A DNA stretch of 64,000 nt, taken from positions 3,393,497 through 3,457,496 of the forward strand of contig CM043964.1 of the NCBI GenBank assembly GCA_014529385.2, given 5' to 3'. Under the pieces are notes generated by a model. It was not told the DNA's origin. It was given only the letters and a program-made list of their open reading frames with translations, and searched no databases. Source of the stretch: Adiantum capillus-veneris. Its lineage: Eukaryota; Streptophyta; Polypodiopsida; Polypodiales; Pteridaceae. Position 1 is the first letter of the stretch; every line of letters starts with the position of its first letter. Positions 54,301-64,000 of this stretch are shown piece after piece. The position numbers and the translations under genes are program-made.

Positions 54301-56676
54301 ATGTCAATCTGGTAGCAATGATCCCCACTGGGTTCCTTGCAATTGCCAATGTGCTTAGACTGTCTGGCAATTGCACGTAAATCTGGTGGCAATGATCCAC
54401 CAGATCACTGGGTTCCTTGCAATTTCCAATGCACTCTGATTGTCAGTGTAGATGATGTTGGCAATGTCTTGTCCAACACCCAAATCATCCATAAGGTGTC
54501 TGAGCCATACACACTCAACCGTAGTTGTTAAGACTTCCCTGTACTCAGCCTCACTACTGGAAGTGGCCACTGTTGGTTTCTTCTTGCTCAACCATGAAAT
54601 ACATGAATTGCCGAGCATGAAACAAAAACCACTTGTGGACACTCGTGTGTCATAAAGATCAGCCCAATCAATCCAAAAAATAATGTAAATCTGGCGGCAA
54701 TGATACCCCCTTGAGATAAAACAAGCCAAGATGCAAAGTGCCACTCAAGTAGTGAAAAATCCTCTTGACTACCTACCAATGCCTAGACCATGGGCTATGC
54801 ATAAATCTGTTGACCTCTGAGACTGCAAACTGAATATCCGGTTGCGTGTTGCATACATAAATGAGGTAGCCAACAATAGTTTGGTAAAGAGTCACATCAG
54901 TAGGATCACCGGCATCATGTAGAATCAACTTCAAACCTGTTTCCATGGGAGTGGCAATAGGTTTGAAATCCTCAAGTCCAAACTTACATAGCAATGTCTC
55001 TATGTAACTTTTTTGACACAAGGCAATACCACCATCACGCTGCTTAAATTGTATACCCAAGTAATGATGCAACAACCCCAAATCTGTCATCTTGAAAGTA
55101 GCATTCAAATCAGTCTTAAATTCAATAATATGTGCCTCATTGGGACCAGTGATCAACAAATCATCCACATAAAAAATAACAATGAGAAGTATATCGCCCT
55201 CATGCTTGACATACAATGTGCTTTCTGTTGGACTATTATGAGAGCCGCGTTTGACCAAATGACTGTCAACTTTCTCATACCAAGCACAAGGAGATTCTTT
55301 CAACCCATACAAAGCCTTCTTATATCTGCACACTTTGTCCTCTTGTCCTTTCTTGACAAAATCGCGAGGTTGTGTTACATAGACTTCCTAAAAAATGTCA
55401 CCATTCAAGAAAGCAGTAACAATATCGGATTAATGTACATCCCAACCAAAATGAGCTTCTATTGCACATCAAAAACGGACACTAGTCATACGACAAGTGG
55501 GAGTAATATTTTTTTTAAACATAATCTATGCCTTTATGTTGTGCATAGCCTTTTGCAACAAGTTGAGCTTATGGCGATCAACCTCACCATCCGGCTTGCG
55601 TTTCAACTTGTAAACCCACTTTGTACCAATGGCCTTTTTGCCAGGAGGCAAATCACATAAAGTCCACGTGTCATTTTCTATCAGTGCATCATATTCTAAT
55701 TGCATGGCAGCCATCCAATTTTTTGAATTTTGTGGTTCATAAAAAAATAGAGGTTCCTCTATATCACATAAGCTAGACACAGCCAAAGAATAACAATCTG
55801 ATGCATAAGAGGCATGGTGAGAACTTGAACGAGTATGACTAGACAAAGGTGCAACCAATTTACTATCATGCAAAGTGTGCACCAGTCATTTTGGCATACC
55901 TCTAGCCTGCTCATTTTCAGCCCTTTCCTCATCAAGTACATCATGTACATCTGCATCAGTAATAAGCTGATCTGTAACATTTCTAGAAACCCCCATAGGT
56001 TGTACATTTGCGTCATTTGAATTTACATTCAAACTTCCACCGTCTGAAAAGAGGCAATAAACTGTCATAAATGTTCTATGAGCTTACATTACTATCTCTA
56101 GTACATGACAACAAAGGCTGACAGAATCTTCCACAAACACAACATCACGTGAGACCAAAATACGCTTTGTTTGCGGATGGTATAACTTGTAACCTTTGCT
56201 TTCAACACTATAAGAATAAAAAATACATTTGATAGCCATATCATCCAATTTTTTGCACTGCGCTTGTGGCAGTAGACCATAAGCCAAACATCCAAAAACA
56301 CGCATGTGCTCAATAGATGGCTTTCTATCATGCCATTCTTCATATGGAGGCATAGACTGCACCGCTTTTGTAGGACACCTGTTGAAAGTACATAAGTAGC
56401 ACACATGATAGCCTCAAGCCAAAACAAATGTGGTAAAGCTTGACTCTTGACCATACATTGTGCCATTTCTGTAAGAGACCTATTTTTCTTCTCAGCAACA
56501 CCATTATGTTGAGGCGTATACGGAACTGTACCTTGGTGTTTTCTCCCACAACTAGCCAAAAATGCATTAAATTCATGAGACATATACTCCCTCCCTCGAT
56601 CGGAACAGAGGGTGTCCATAGTACATTTTGGGACATTTTCAGCCATAGCAAGAAATTTCTTGAAGCAATGTCCCAA
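54301..56676 (-). pseudogene. Truncated copy of the short-LTR copia family
   Basis: It matches the element at 44665-49829 from integrase to RNase H, on the minus strand. Integrase has GREYMSHEFNAFLASCGRK and QHNGVAEKKNRSLTEMAQC, then MRVFGCLAYGLLPQAQC. The RT start is WTLCDLPPGKKAIGTKWVYK. RT has KKALYGLKESPCAWYEKVDS, VIFYVDDLLITGPNEAHII and DLGLLHHYLGIQFKQRDGG. RNase H has STSGFCFMLGNSCISWLSKK, SEAEYREVLTTTVECVWL and IYTDNQSALEIARNP. No LTRs, gag or protease remain. Near 54300-54440 a short segment (GGGTTCCTTGCAATTGCCAA) is repeated. Its right edge meets the Tat fragment at about 56677-56697. Confidence 0.9.
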
Positions 56677-56697
56677 AATTCATATATATAAAAAACA

Positions 56698-57739
56698 GTG
56701 ATAAAATATGTTATTGAACTGCAAGAGTTACAGTTCACTTTTTTGGTAGAAGAGAGTACTTTGGCTACCCTGGTAGATTTACTTACTTATAAAGAAACTC
56801 ATGTTTTGGTTAAGGAAGAGGTGGTACGAAAGAAGGAAGTCAAGACTCTTTCCATATCTGATGTCTCACTATTATATTTTGATGGTTCTTATCAAAGAAG
56901 TCATGATGCTGCTTTGGGAGACATTGTCATTTATGATGCACAAGGAAAACTTGTAAGGAAACAAGGGTTGAAATTTGATGTGAAAAGTAACAATGAAGCA
57001 GAGCATTCAGTACCCCCCTATATAACGTGCGTTCGTGGGGTATTAAGAAAAACCCTCTTTTAACATGTATAAATAAATAAAATGACCCCTTATTTTAGGA
57101 TTTTTTTCCAAAATTGAATATAAAAACCCCTTATTTTAATGTATCTCTGTTAAAGTACCTTTTTTTAAAAAAATTTAAAACCCCTCCTTTTGAACTCATG
57201 TTATACATTAACATGATTACATAGTGCACCCCCCGAGGCAGAGAGCAGAGTACATGGCTCTTGAAGGTGGTTTTCACATTGTTTACAGTTGGGAATTAGA
57301 GGCTTATAGATCAAAGGAGATTCCTTGTTGGTCGCGTGAAGCAAGTATTGGGGATATGGAAGAATAAGAATCCTAAACTGAAGGATTTATTCTTCAAGGT
57401 GAAATCGTTGCTAAAAAAGTTTGAAGCATGGAGTTTGCAGCATATCGAGAGGTCTCAAAATGAAGAAGCTCATGATGCTGCCCAATAAATAATCACTTGT
57501 GTTGAAATGATCAGTTGTGTGTTTGTGTTGAAGGCAAATTCCCCTTTATATCATGGGAGAGAAGTGTTATCAAAAGACATGGATTTTTTGTTGACAGGTG
57601 TTTTACATGAAGGTCTATCATCCTCCAAAAAGTATGCTTTTATAAGAAAATCTAGGAAGTATAAAATGCTTGATGATGTGCTTTACATGAAAGCAAGTGA
57701 TTTGGTTTTGTGTCATGTGCCCTGGAAAGAAGAAATCTA
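56698..57739 (+). pseudogene. Tat-family fragment (connection and second RNase H)
   Basis: On the plus strand it matches 11030-10240 of the Tat element: IKYVIELQELQFTFLVEEST, LVDLLTYKETHVLVKEEVV, SLLYFDGSYQRSHDAALGDI and LKFDVKSNNEAEHS-. A 240-bp insertion interrupts it at 57004-57243. It then resumes MALEGGFHI, NPKLKDLFFKVKSLLKKFEA-like wording and HGREVLSKDMDFLLTGVL. It ends with SDLVLCHVPWKEEI at about 57739, where an LTR-like sequence begins abruptly. There are stops and frameshifts after the insertion. It is a second, older copy of the same family or a close one. Confidence 0.9.
57004..57243. mobile_element. 240-bp AT-rich insertion with 7-bp duplication
   Basis: It splits the RNase H frame between NEAE and the rest of the motif. 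AGCAGAG flanks it at 56997-57003 and 57244-57250. It starts CATTCAGTACCCCCCTATA and ends GTGCACCCCCCGAGG. Inside are two related blocks with CCCCTTATTTTA (about 57086 and 57130). It has no coding capacity and no clear terminal inverted repeats. A small non-autonomous element is likely, class unknown. Confidence 0.7.
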
Positions 57740-58672
57740 TGTTAGCAGAGGCTAACACATGTTACACCGATTATTATGCACCAAGTTGGAGATGTGCTAT
57801 GGATGTGCACAATATTTTCTATCCACATTGTATAAGGTCTTGGGCTCATTGGGAGTTCCAAATTGTATATGCTAGCTAGAGGGCTCAACTTAAATCCATA
57901 GGAGAAAGGATTGTGGTGCAAGCCTTTATAAGAAAGACTTTATGCAAAGAAACTTTATTCTTGAGTAGTCATTCTTGAGATCTCTCTCTTGAGTGTTCAC
58001 TTTATGGATGGCCTGACCTTGAGCTTAATGCCCATGCTTAAAAGACTAGTGCTAATCCATTGTAATTAGAGAAGCATTTCTTAATATAATCTCTACTTTC
58101 TTCATTAATCTTATTCTTGTTTATTCCATTGTGTCATGAAGTAGTTTCACCTTCTCATTATTCTAGATTTGAGTGTGTGTGATGACTTCTTGCTTATTGA
58201 CAAGTCTTATCCTTCTATTAGCACTCGATTTGCAATATTTAACATCTTTAATTAGGTTGATTAAGCTGGTTCTTAATCTTGTGATCAATGTATGTGCCCT
58301 ATTGTTTGCTTGTGTGTGGATCGATTTCCATTCACCTTGTGTGTGTAGCTTTTGATGAAGTACCTTGATTAGCATGTGGTGATTGGAGAGGCCAACACCA
58401 ATGCAATTAGTGTGTGCTTGTCGAGAGTGTGCTTTGAGATTCTAGTCTATGGCAAGTCGGACTTTGGTGGGTTTAATGTGTGTAGGTGATGCTTGATTGA
58501 TGATGTGATTAGAGTTAGTGATTCATGACTAATCTTTATTGCATTGGAAGAGGATTCTCTTGAATCCTCTCATTTGATACATCCAATGATGCTTGTGCAC
58601 CTTTTTTGATCCTAGGATTGATAATTTTGTTGGTCTTGGGTTGATTAGGCTATGCTACGATTGCCCCCAACA
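57740..58672 (+). repeat. Orphan Ty3-type LTR
   Basis: It starts TGTTAGCAGAGGCTAACACA exactly where homology to the Tat integrase region stops, and ends CCCCCAACA two bases before a primer-binding-site-like sequence. Length is about 933 bp. A pyrimidine-rich GATCTCTCTCTTGAG block and an AATATAAT-type region lie in its second half. Its partner LTR would lie beyond the window. Confidence 0.6.
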
Positions 58673-58674
58673 TT

Positions 58675-58692
58675 TGACGCCGCTTCCGGGGA
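58675..58692 (+). other. Decayed tRNA-Asp-type primer-binding site
   Basis: TGACGCCGCTTCCGGGGA differs at about three positions from TGGCGCCGTTGCCGGGGA. Its place two bases after an LTR-like end supports the call. Confidence 0.65.
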
Positions 58693-60534
58693 TCGATAAA
58701 CTAAGATAGTGAGTATAGGATGTTTAAAATAGAGTAACTTCACTACTAATTTCATTGGTTTTGAGCGTGTGTAACTCAATTTTAAATTGATTTGATGATG
58801 TTTGGGCAAGTAATTGAAGCTAATTTTCGAGTTACAAATACCCTAAACCCCCAATTCCACCTCTAATTTCACTAATTTCATACTAACCCTTATTAATTTA
58901 GTTTCATTTCCATGCTAATTGTACTAATTCCATGCTAACTTTTTCTATTTTTTTACTAACTTCACTAACCTAACCACTAACATTGATGTGTCATGTATGT
59001 TAAATCTCCTTATAAGAGGTGAAATCAACACTTTTATCAAGTTTCTTTATGCTAATCCATGCCTAATTTGATGATTTGAGTGTTTAATTTTTGGCCTACA
59101 ATGGTCAATTTTTGGGCTAATTTGGAAGAGCCACATATGTGTGTGCATGATGGAATCATCACGTGGAGCAAGGATTAGCTTGGATGCAATCAATTGTAAG
59201 TGCATTGGCCTCCTCCATTCAATTTTTGGGTGATTAATTTGATTCCAATGAGTTGCTAATTTAGTGCTAAAATTAGGTGTGTAAATCAATTGACATACTT
59301 TGAGAACCTTATTTTATTGTTTTGGAATGAAATTGATGGTCAATTTTGATTAGTGAATGATGTGTGTGTGTCAAGATTAAGCTTGATTTGAAACAAGAAT
59401 TTATATGTGTGCATAAAAATCAATGTGTGTATAATGCACCAAAGAAGGAAAAAACTGTCATAAAATTCAAGTGTGTGTGCACCTAATCTTGAGTGTGTGC
59501 ATACATAGAAATTGATGGAATTGATGATATATGAGTGTGCAATCATATAATTGATGTGTATTTAGGCTAATTCAATCATTGGATAAGCCTAAATGCCAAA
59601 AAAATTGGGCGAAAATTAAGTGTGTGCTCAATTAAAGACCACTTGGTTTTTAATGATTGATGGTCAATTGGGACACCCAAATGTTTTTTGATTGTGAAAT
59701 GTGCATGAAATATGTGTGCAATCATTAGGTGTAAGCCTAATTGCATTGCCAATTGAGCCAAATTTGAACTTTTGTGCTTAATTTTTTAGTGTGTGCATTG
59801 CTTGATTGGATCAAATTAGTGTTAATTTTTGAGAAATTGAGCATGCATGCATTTGTTTATACTAGATTGAGCATGCAATTTTAGCATTACGATGAGAAAT
59901 TGATGGATTATTTGCATAAAATTTTGGTCTAAATTTGGATGTGTATGCCAATCAATGGCATGTGCAAGCCAATATGTGAATGAATAATTGGTCATTTTTA
60001 CCAATCATGATGATAATTTGGCCAAATAGTGGATGTGTGTAACACAAATTGCCTTTGAGGATTGAAATATGTCACTCAATTGATGCTCAATCGTGGTAAA
60101 TTTTAGTGTGTTGCCATGCTAATGATCGATCAAAATGATGAACATGGCAAGTTGCATTCATTTGTGTGTGTATTTGTATTGAAAATTCACTAAGGTGTGG
60201 CCTTGCAAACCCAAATGACAAATGGATTTTGATGATTTTTTGGGGTAAGATATGAGCAATTCAAATGCACATATTGATACTTGGAGTGTCAATTTGCAAA
60301 TAAGAAGAATTTTTGTATAGGATGCTTGGTTTGTATTCATTTGTGTGTGGAAAATCAAAATCCGTTGTTGAGACCAAAATTTAAATGATTTTGCATAATT
60401 GATTGAGGTATTGGTCGATAATTTTGGGGCTTTGAGGTCAAATTGATGTGGGATATTCCATTGGACTTAACTCATTGAATTTCGAGTATGGCATGATGTA
60501 TAGGAGAAAATTTGTGCCTTGGTTAAGCATCCCT
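58693..60534. other. Leader-like AT-rich stretch, no gene recognised
   Basis: Contains many short GTGTGTG(C/T) runs and repeats of TAATTTCACTAA-like and CAATTTTTGG-like words. No ORF longer than about 85 codons was supported. It may be the leader of the element whose LTR is at 57740. Confidence 0.4.
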
Positions 60535-60600
60535 CGATTGATTGCAAGTGGATTTGAAAAATGAAAGGCAAGGGGATTGATTTTGATGATATTCTCATAA
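60535..60600 (+). pseudogene. Tiny copia RT scrap
   Basis: IDCKWI, a stop, then KGKGIDFDDIL resemble the joined copia RT motifs CKWVYK and (K)GIDFDDIFSP with the middle deleted. It is only about 20 residues long, so chance similarity is possible. Confidence 0.3.
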
Positions 60601-62180
60601 TGTGGTATTACAACGTTCTTTGTTGATTGATGCACTTAAAAGTAGTCTCCTTCCTTTCTCTCAATTGCGGTATCCTGTCAAGGATCCCTCTTTCAAACAA
60701 GTGGCCGGGGACATTCACAAACACTTGCAGCGTGGGAACCCTCCCTTGAGATTTTTTGAAACTGAAAACAAAGAAACAAACTTTGCGCGCACCTACCACT
60801 TGCATTTACTTTACTCTCAGCTACACCTATCAACTTCCACAAGATGCCAAGCCCGCCAGTCTTGCCGAGCCTATTTTCGAAACTACACACACACACACAC
60901 ACACACACACTTATTATCCAACTTCCAGCGAGATCATGGCCCATAGCCTGCACGATTCTATGATGCCTATTTTTTGACCCAGAGCTCGCTTTTAGAGCTA
61001 CTTGCAAGCTGAAAAACAAACACACACACTATGCCTTTGACTCTTCGATGCCTTGTCGCAGGTGTCTACTGATGCCCCCCATTCATGCATCACACACACC
61101 ATTTTTCTCTCTTCCACACATAAATAGCCGCTTATTCAATAGTAGCTAGCCCAGCTCTCTTCAGCACATGTCTACTTCCTGCCAATGTGTTGTGCCCCCA
61201 AGCATTCTGCATCTGCCGACACCATTCTGTTGAATTAGCCCCCCGCACACTCCAGTTGACACCTCGGTGCTCTCTTTGCCGCCCCACTCGGCTGCTCCTA
61301 TGCCGTGAGGTTGGATGCCCTACGCCGTTGTACACCCTCTCAACCATAGCAGGCTCAGCCATGAACCTGACTCACAGCGCGCGCGCGCGCGCACACACAC
61401 ACACACACAGACTGGTCGGTGGGCCATGCTCACCCACACTCACACGAGTCACACCTACGTCTTCCTCGTGTTTCCCCTCTTTCTCTGTCCCTCAGCTCGC
61501 CATCAATGGGCTGACGCCAGCAAAGTCCACGCAAAAAAGAAAAAAAGAATATTTTTTTTTAAAACAAAACGCTCCTCAAGAGGTGAGTCCGCTGCCCTCA
61601 TGGTCGCCATGTGGATTTGGCAACACGAGTCCTGGCTACAAACAAGTGTTTCCTCGAGATTTATTACCTCCATCTCGATTGAGCCTTGAACAAAGACATC
61701 CAAAACGAGCACATATACATTAGATTTTTGGAATGGCCATAAAATATCATTTTGGTTTTATGATGAAGCATGAAATTTTTGGTGCTTTAATTGGCCCATC
61801 TGGCATCTCAATTTGGAAACTTAGGAATGGGGGAGCTGCTTCGCTTCCATCTGCTCTAACTGCTCTCTTTGGCTTGTGCTTGAGAGGAGGCTGCACTAGT
61901 GATGTCGCTAGTGCCCCTGCCTTTGACCCACCTGCTCCCCATCTGCCCACTCTAGTCGGCTTGGATTTTCCATCCTTGGGTCCCCTCTTTCCTTCCATTT
62001 GGTCCACCCTTGGACTGGCTGGCCCTTTGACTACTCCACTTGGTTGGCTCTAACCGCTTGGCTTTGACCGCCTCCCAATTCCCCGCTTTGATCGACATGG
62101 GTGGCCTTTGAATTGCCCCTTTGGTCTGCCCTTGGTGCTTTTGAAGCGAGCTTTCTCTCCCCACCTTAGAGTCCCCCCTC

Positions 62181-62186
<6 letters not shown>
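60601..62186. other. No gene recognised; microsatellites inside
   Basis: (CA)n at about 60885-60910, and GCGCGCGC followed by (CA)n at about 61376-61408. The sequence is GC-richer than its neighbours. An open frame at 61733-62053 (plus) has proline-rich wording but no known family, and I do not support it as a gene. Confidence 0.4.
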
Positions 62187-62228
<42 letters not shown>

Positions 62229-62295
62229 TCGGCTCTTGATCAATCCTTTGGATCCCTCTTTGACCCATTGTGTCCGGCCTTGGTGTGGCCTCCGG

Positions 62296-62371
<76 letters not shown>
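62187..62371. repeat. Two (CT)n tracts
   Basis: CT repeats at about 62187-62224 and 62298-62371, with a spacer of about 73 bases. The arrangement resembles the pair at 52.9-53.1 kb. Confidence 0.96.
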
Positions 62372-62373
<2 letters not shown>

Positions 62374-64000
62374 ATCAAGTAAGTGTTTGGTTATGTCATT
62401 GATTTTCTCTGAGGTAATGTTTTGATCATCAATGTTTTATAGAATTGTAGTCATTTCCTTGAGTACCTTTCTCCAACCCACACTCCCCCGATGTATTTAT
62501 TAGTGAGTAAATAAGAGGCATACAATGCCCAACTTTTGAACAGAACATGGATGATTGCTTCACCATGAAGTTTAATTTTTATGTATGGTTTTTCACACAC
62601 ATATCTTGGGTCATGATTTGTCTCTTTTGTGCTTCATACACATACACATGGACACACGTATAAACCAATGCTGCAAGTTTAGCAAACACTCACCCATATC
62701 CATAAATTTAATAACACAAACACACAAACCCTAGTTTCCAATATGAGTACACACACTGATTGTCTTGTACACACATTTTCCAGCTCACGTTTTGCGCATT
62801 AGCCAGATCATAGTCCCTAAAGTTTTACACATTAATCCTTTAACTTGTTTCACAAATACAAGTACAGCACATGTGAATATTCTTATTTGAACGAAGGTGA
62901 ACCTTAGAGTGTATATATTTCCACCTTGTTATAGTCCTAAGGGTTTGTTTCCGCAGGTTCTACAGGTGTGACAAGGATGACAACTGGTTCTAGTGTCGAC
63001 GCCTGTAATACGCATCAACATAGATGGTTATTTACCTTGTGTTTTTGCATGGATGCAGGTAACAGCTGGATCCTTCTCCATGTAGATGTAGTGGAAGCTC
63101 ATCCCAAAGGGTGGACACACAGAGATATAACATTAAGATATCAATTTGTAATGATCAAAGATCAAAATTTTGATATGAATAACTGTATTATTCATTAGAT
63201 ATAGAATGTTGTATTGTTGCATATGGAATGTTAATTGAGTTTTATGACATTTTAGTTTAAAATATTGTTATTTAATATATTATTTAATACAATTGTCTAA
63301 GTATGGTTCAAATCTGAAGGGATTTTTTATACTTAAACACACACACACGCACACGCACAAAGAGAGAGAGCACGAGAGATGCATTGTAGAGCAGATGTTT
63401 CCAGGAGGGAGCCACGCGTCATCAAGCATATGAGGACACTGTATGCAGAGCCAGGCTAGCTTTCTCAAAAACCCATTATCCTTAACTCACTAGGTGTTAG
63501 GTACAATATATTAAGAATGCAACCACAAACTTCCTATTTAGAATTTCACCTAGTAAATTCAAACTTTTTTTCACAAGAGATTTCCTAGCCCAATACAAGA
63601 TACTGAGACTAGTCCCCATTTAATTATACCTAGGAAGTGGCAACAAGCCACTCCTATATACCAGAAGGAGTTAGTCCTTGTATTAACAGTAGCATGTGTG
63701 TGTGTGTGTTTTTTTTTTTTTTGAATTTAAAATCCCATCATTCAGAACCATATACTGAGAGACTTAAATTATTGTTTGTTGCAAAAGCAAATTGTGTAAA
63801 GAACAAAACATAGAAGAATTTCGTGATATATAAAATTCATTACAAGATACTTTGATACATGACAAAGTAGGAGTTAAAGCTGGAACTCTTACTAGATGAG
63901 AGCAGGGATCTTTACCCGCCAACCAATCACCAATACAATTAATTAGAACTAATTTGTACTAAATGGGCGACAAGTATATCAAGCAATCCCCACTGCTTCT
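62372..64000. other. No gene recognised
   Basis: AT-rich, with short (CA)n/(GT)n runs near 63340 and 63696. No coding motif on either strand. Confidence 0.4.

Noticed and set aside
58693-60534. Short open frames in the leader-like stretch
   Set aside because: All under about 85 codons, many with non-ATG starts, and none with a family motif.
61733-62053. 106-codon open frame, plus strand
   Set aside because: No known family, low-complexity proline and leucine wording, no conserved neighbour. An antisense frame overlaps it.

Overview
The window looks like intergenic DNA from a large plant genome. It is a stack of nested, decaying retrotransposons separated by AT-rich sequence with long (CT)n, (AG)n, (CA)n and (AT)n microsatellites. 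I found no intact host protein gene, no rRNA, no CRISPR array and no convincing tRNA gene. The only host-gene trace is a pentatricopeptide-repeat (PPR) pseudogene near 50.4-50.8 kb. Its wording (GLSPNAVTY, SQGLLEK, WSVLIARYAQFG) resembles the greatly expanded PPR families I know from ferns, so a fern is my best guess. This is inference; only 'land plant' is firm.

Region 1 (1-23 kb). A degenerate Ty1/copia pol fragment lies at 1.05-2.48 kb (minus) and a 5'-truncated LINE remnant at 4.5-6.15 kb (plus). A nearly full-length GC-rich LINE (minus, 6758-21061) is bounded by a perfect 17-bp target-site duplication. Its ORF1 and ORF2 overlap by ATGA. An 8.2-kb Ty3/gypsy element of Tat type (7687-15896, minus), with two RNase H domains, is inserted in ORF2. 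A pair of LTR-like repeats (2768-3078 and 21216-21438) may mark an older element that received the LINE. An orphan copia LTR end with an initiator-Met primer-binding site follows at 22.43 kb.

Region 2 (23.2-38.0 kb). A Ty3-like element (plus, 23194-38013) has a tRNA-Asp-type primer-binding site and a very long gag-protease reading frame, but no reverse transcriptase or integrase. It therefore looks non-autonomous. A 5.6-kb copia element (25282-30905, minus) sits in its gag with the 5-bp duplication AAATT. Removing it restores the gag frame.

Region 3 (38-50.4 kb). A plus-strand copia element has a 1.15-kb tandem duplication of leader plus gag. A short-LTR copia element (44665-49829, minus) is inserted next to its degraded 3' end. 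A polypurine tract with an orphan LTR start follows, then the PPR pseudogene.

Region 4 (50.8-64 kb). This part is microsatellite-rich. It holds a coiled-coil coding remnant (52.1-52.5 kb), a second fragment of the short-LTR copia family (54.3-56.7 kb), and a fragment of the Tat family (56.7-57.7 kb) interrupted by a 240-bp insertion with 7-bp duplications. An orphan LTR with a decayed tRNA-Asp-type primer-binding site begins at 57740. From about 58.7 kb to the end I recognise almost nothing coding.

None of the elements encodes a complete intact polyprotein. Many of the stops look like C-to-T changes, as expected from decay of methylated DNA. The most unusual items are the gag-only Ty3 element with its WVPK repeats and duplicated polypurine tract, the Asp-Gly-Gly protease site shared by both Ty3 elements, and the LINE/Tat nest with exact junctions. 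All coordinates and identities were read by eye.
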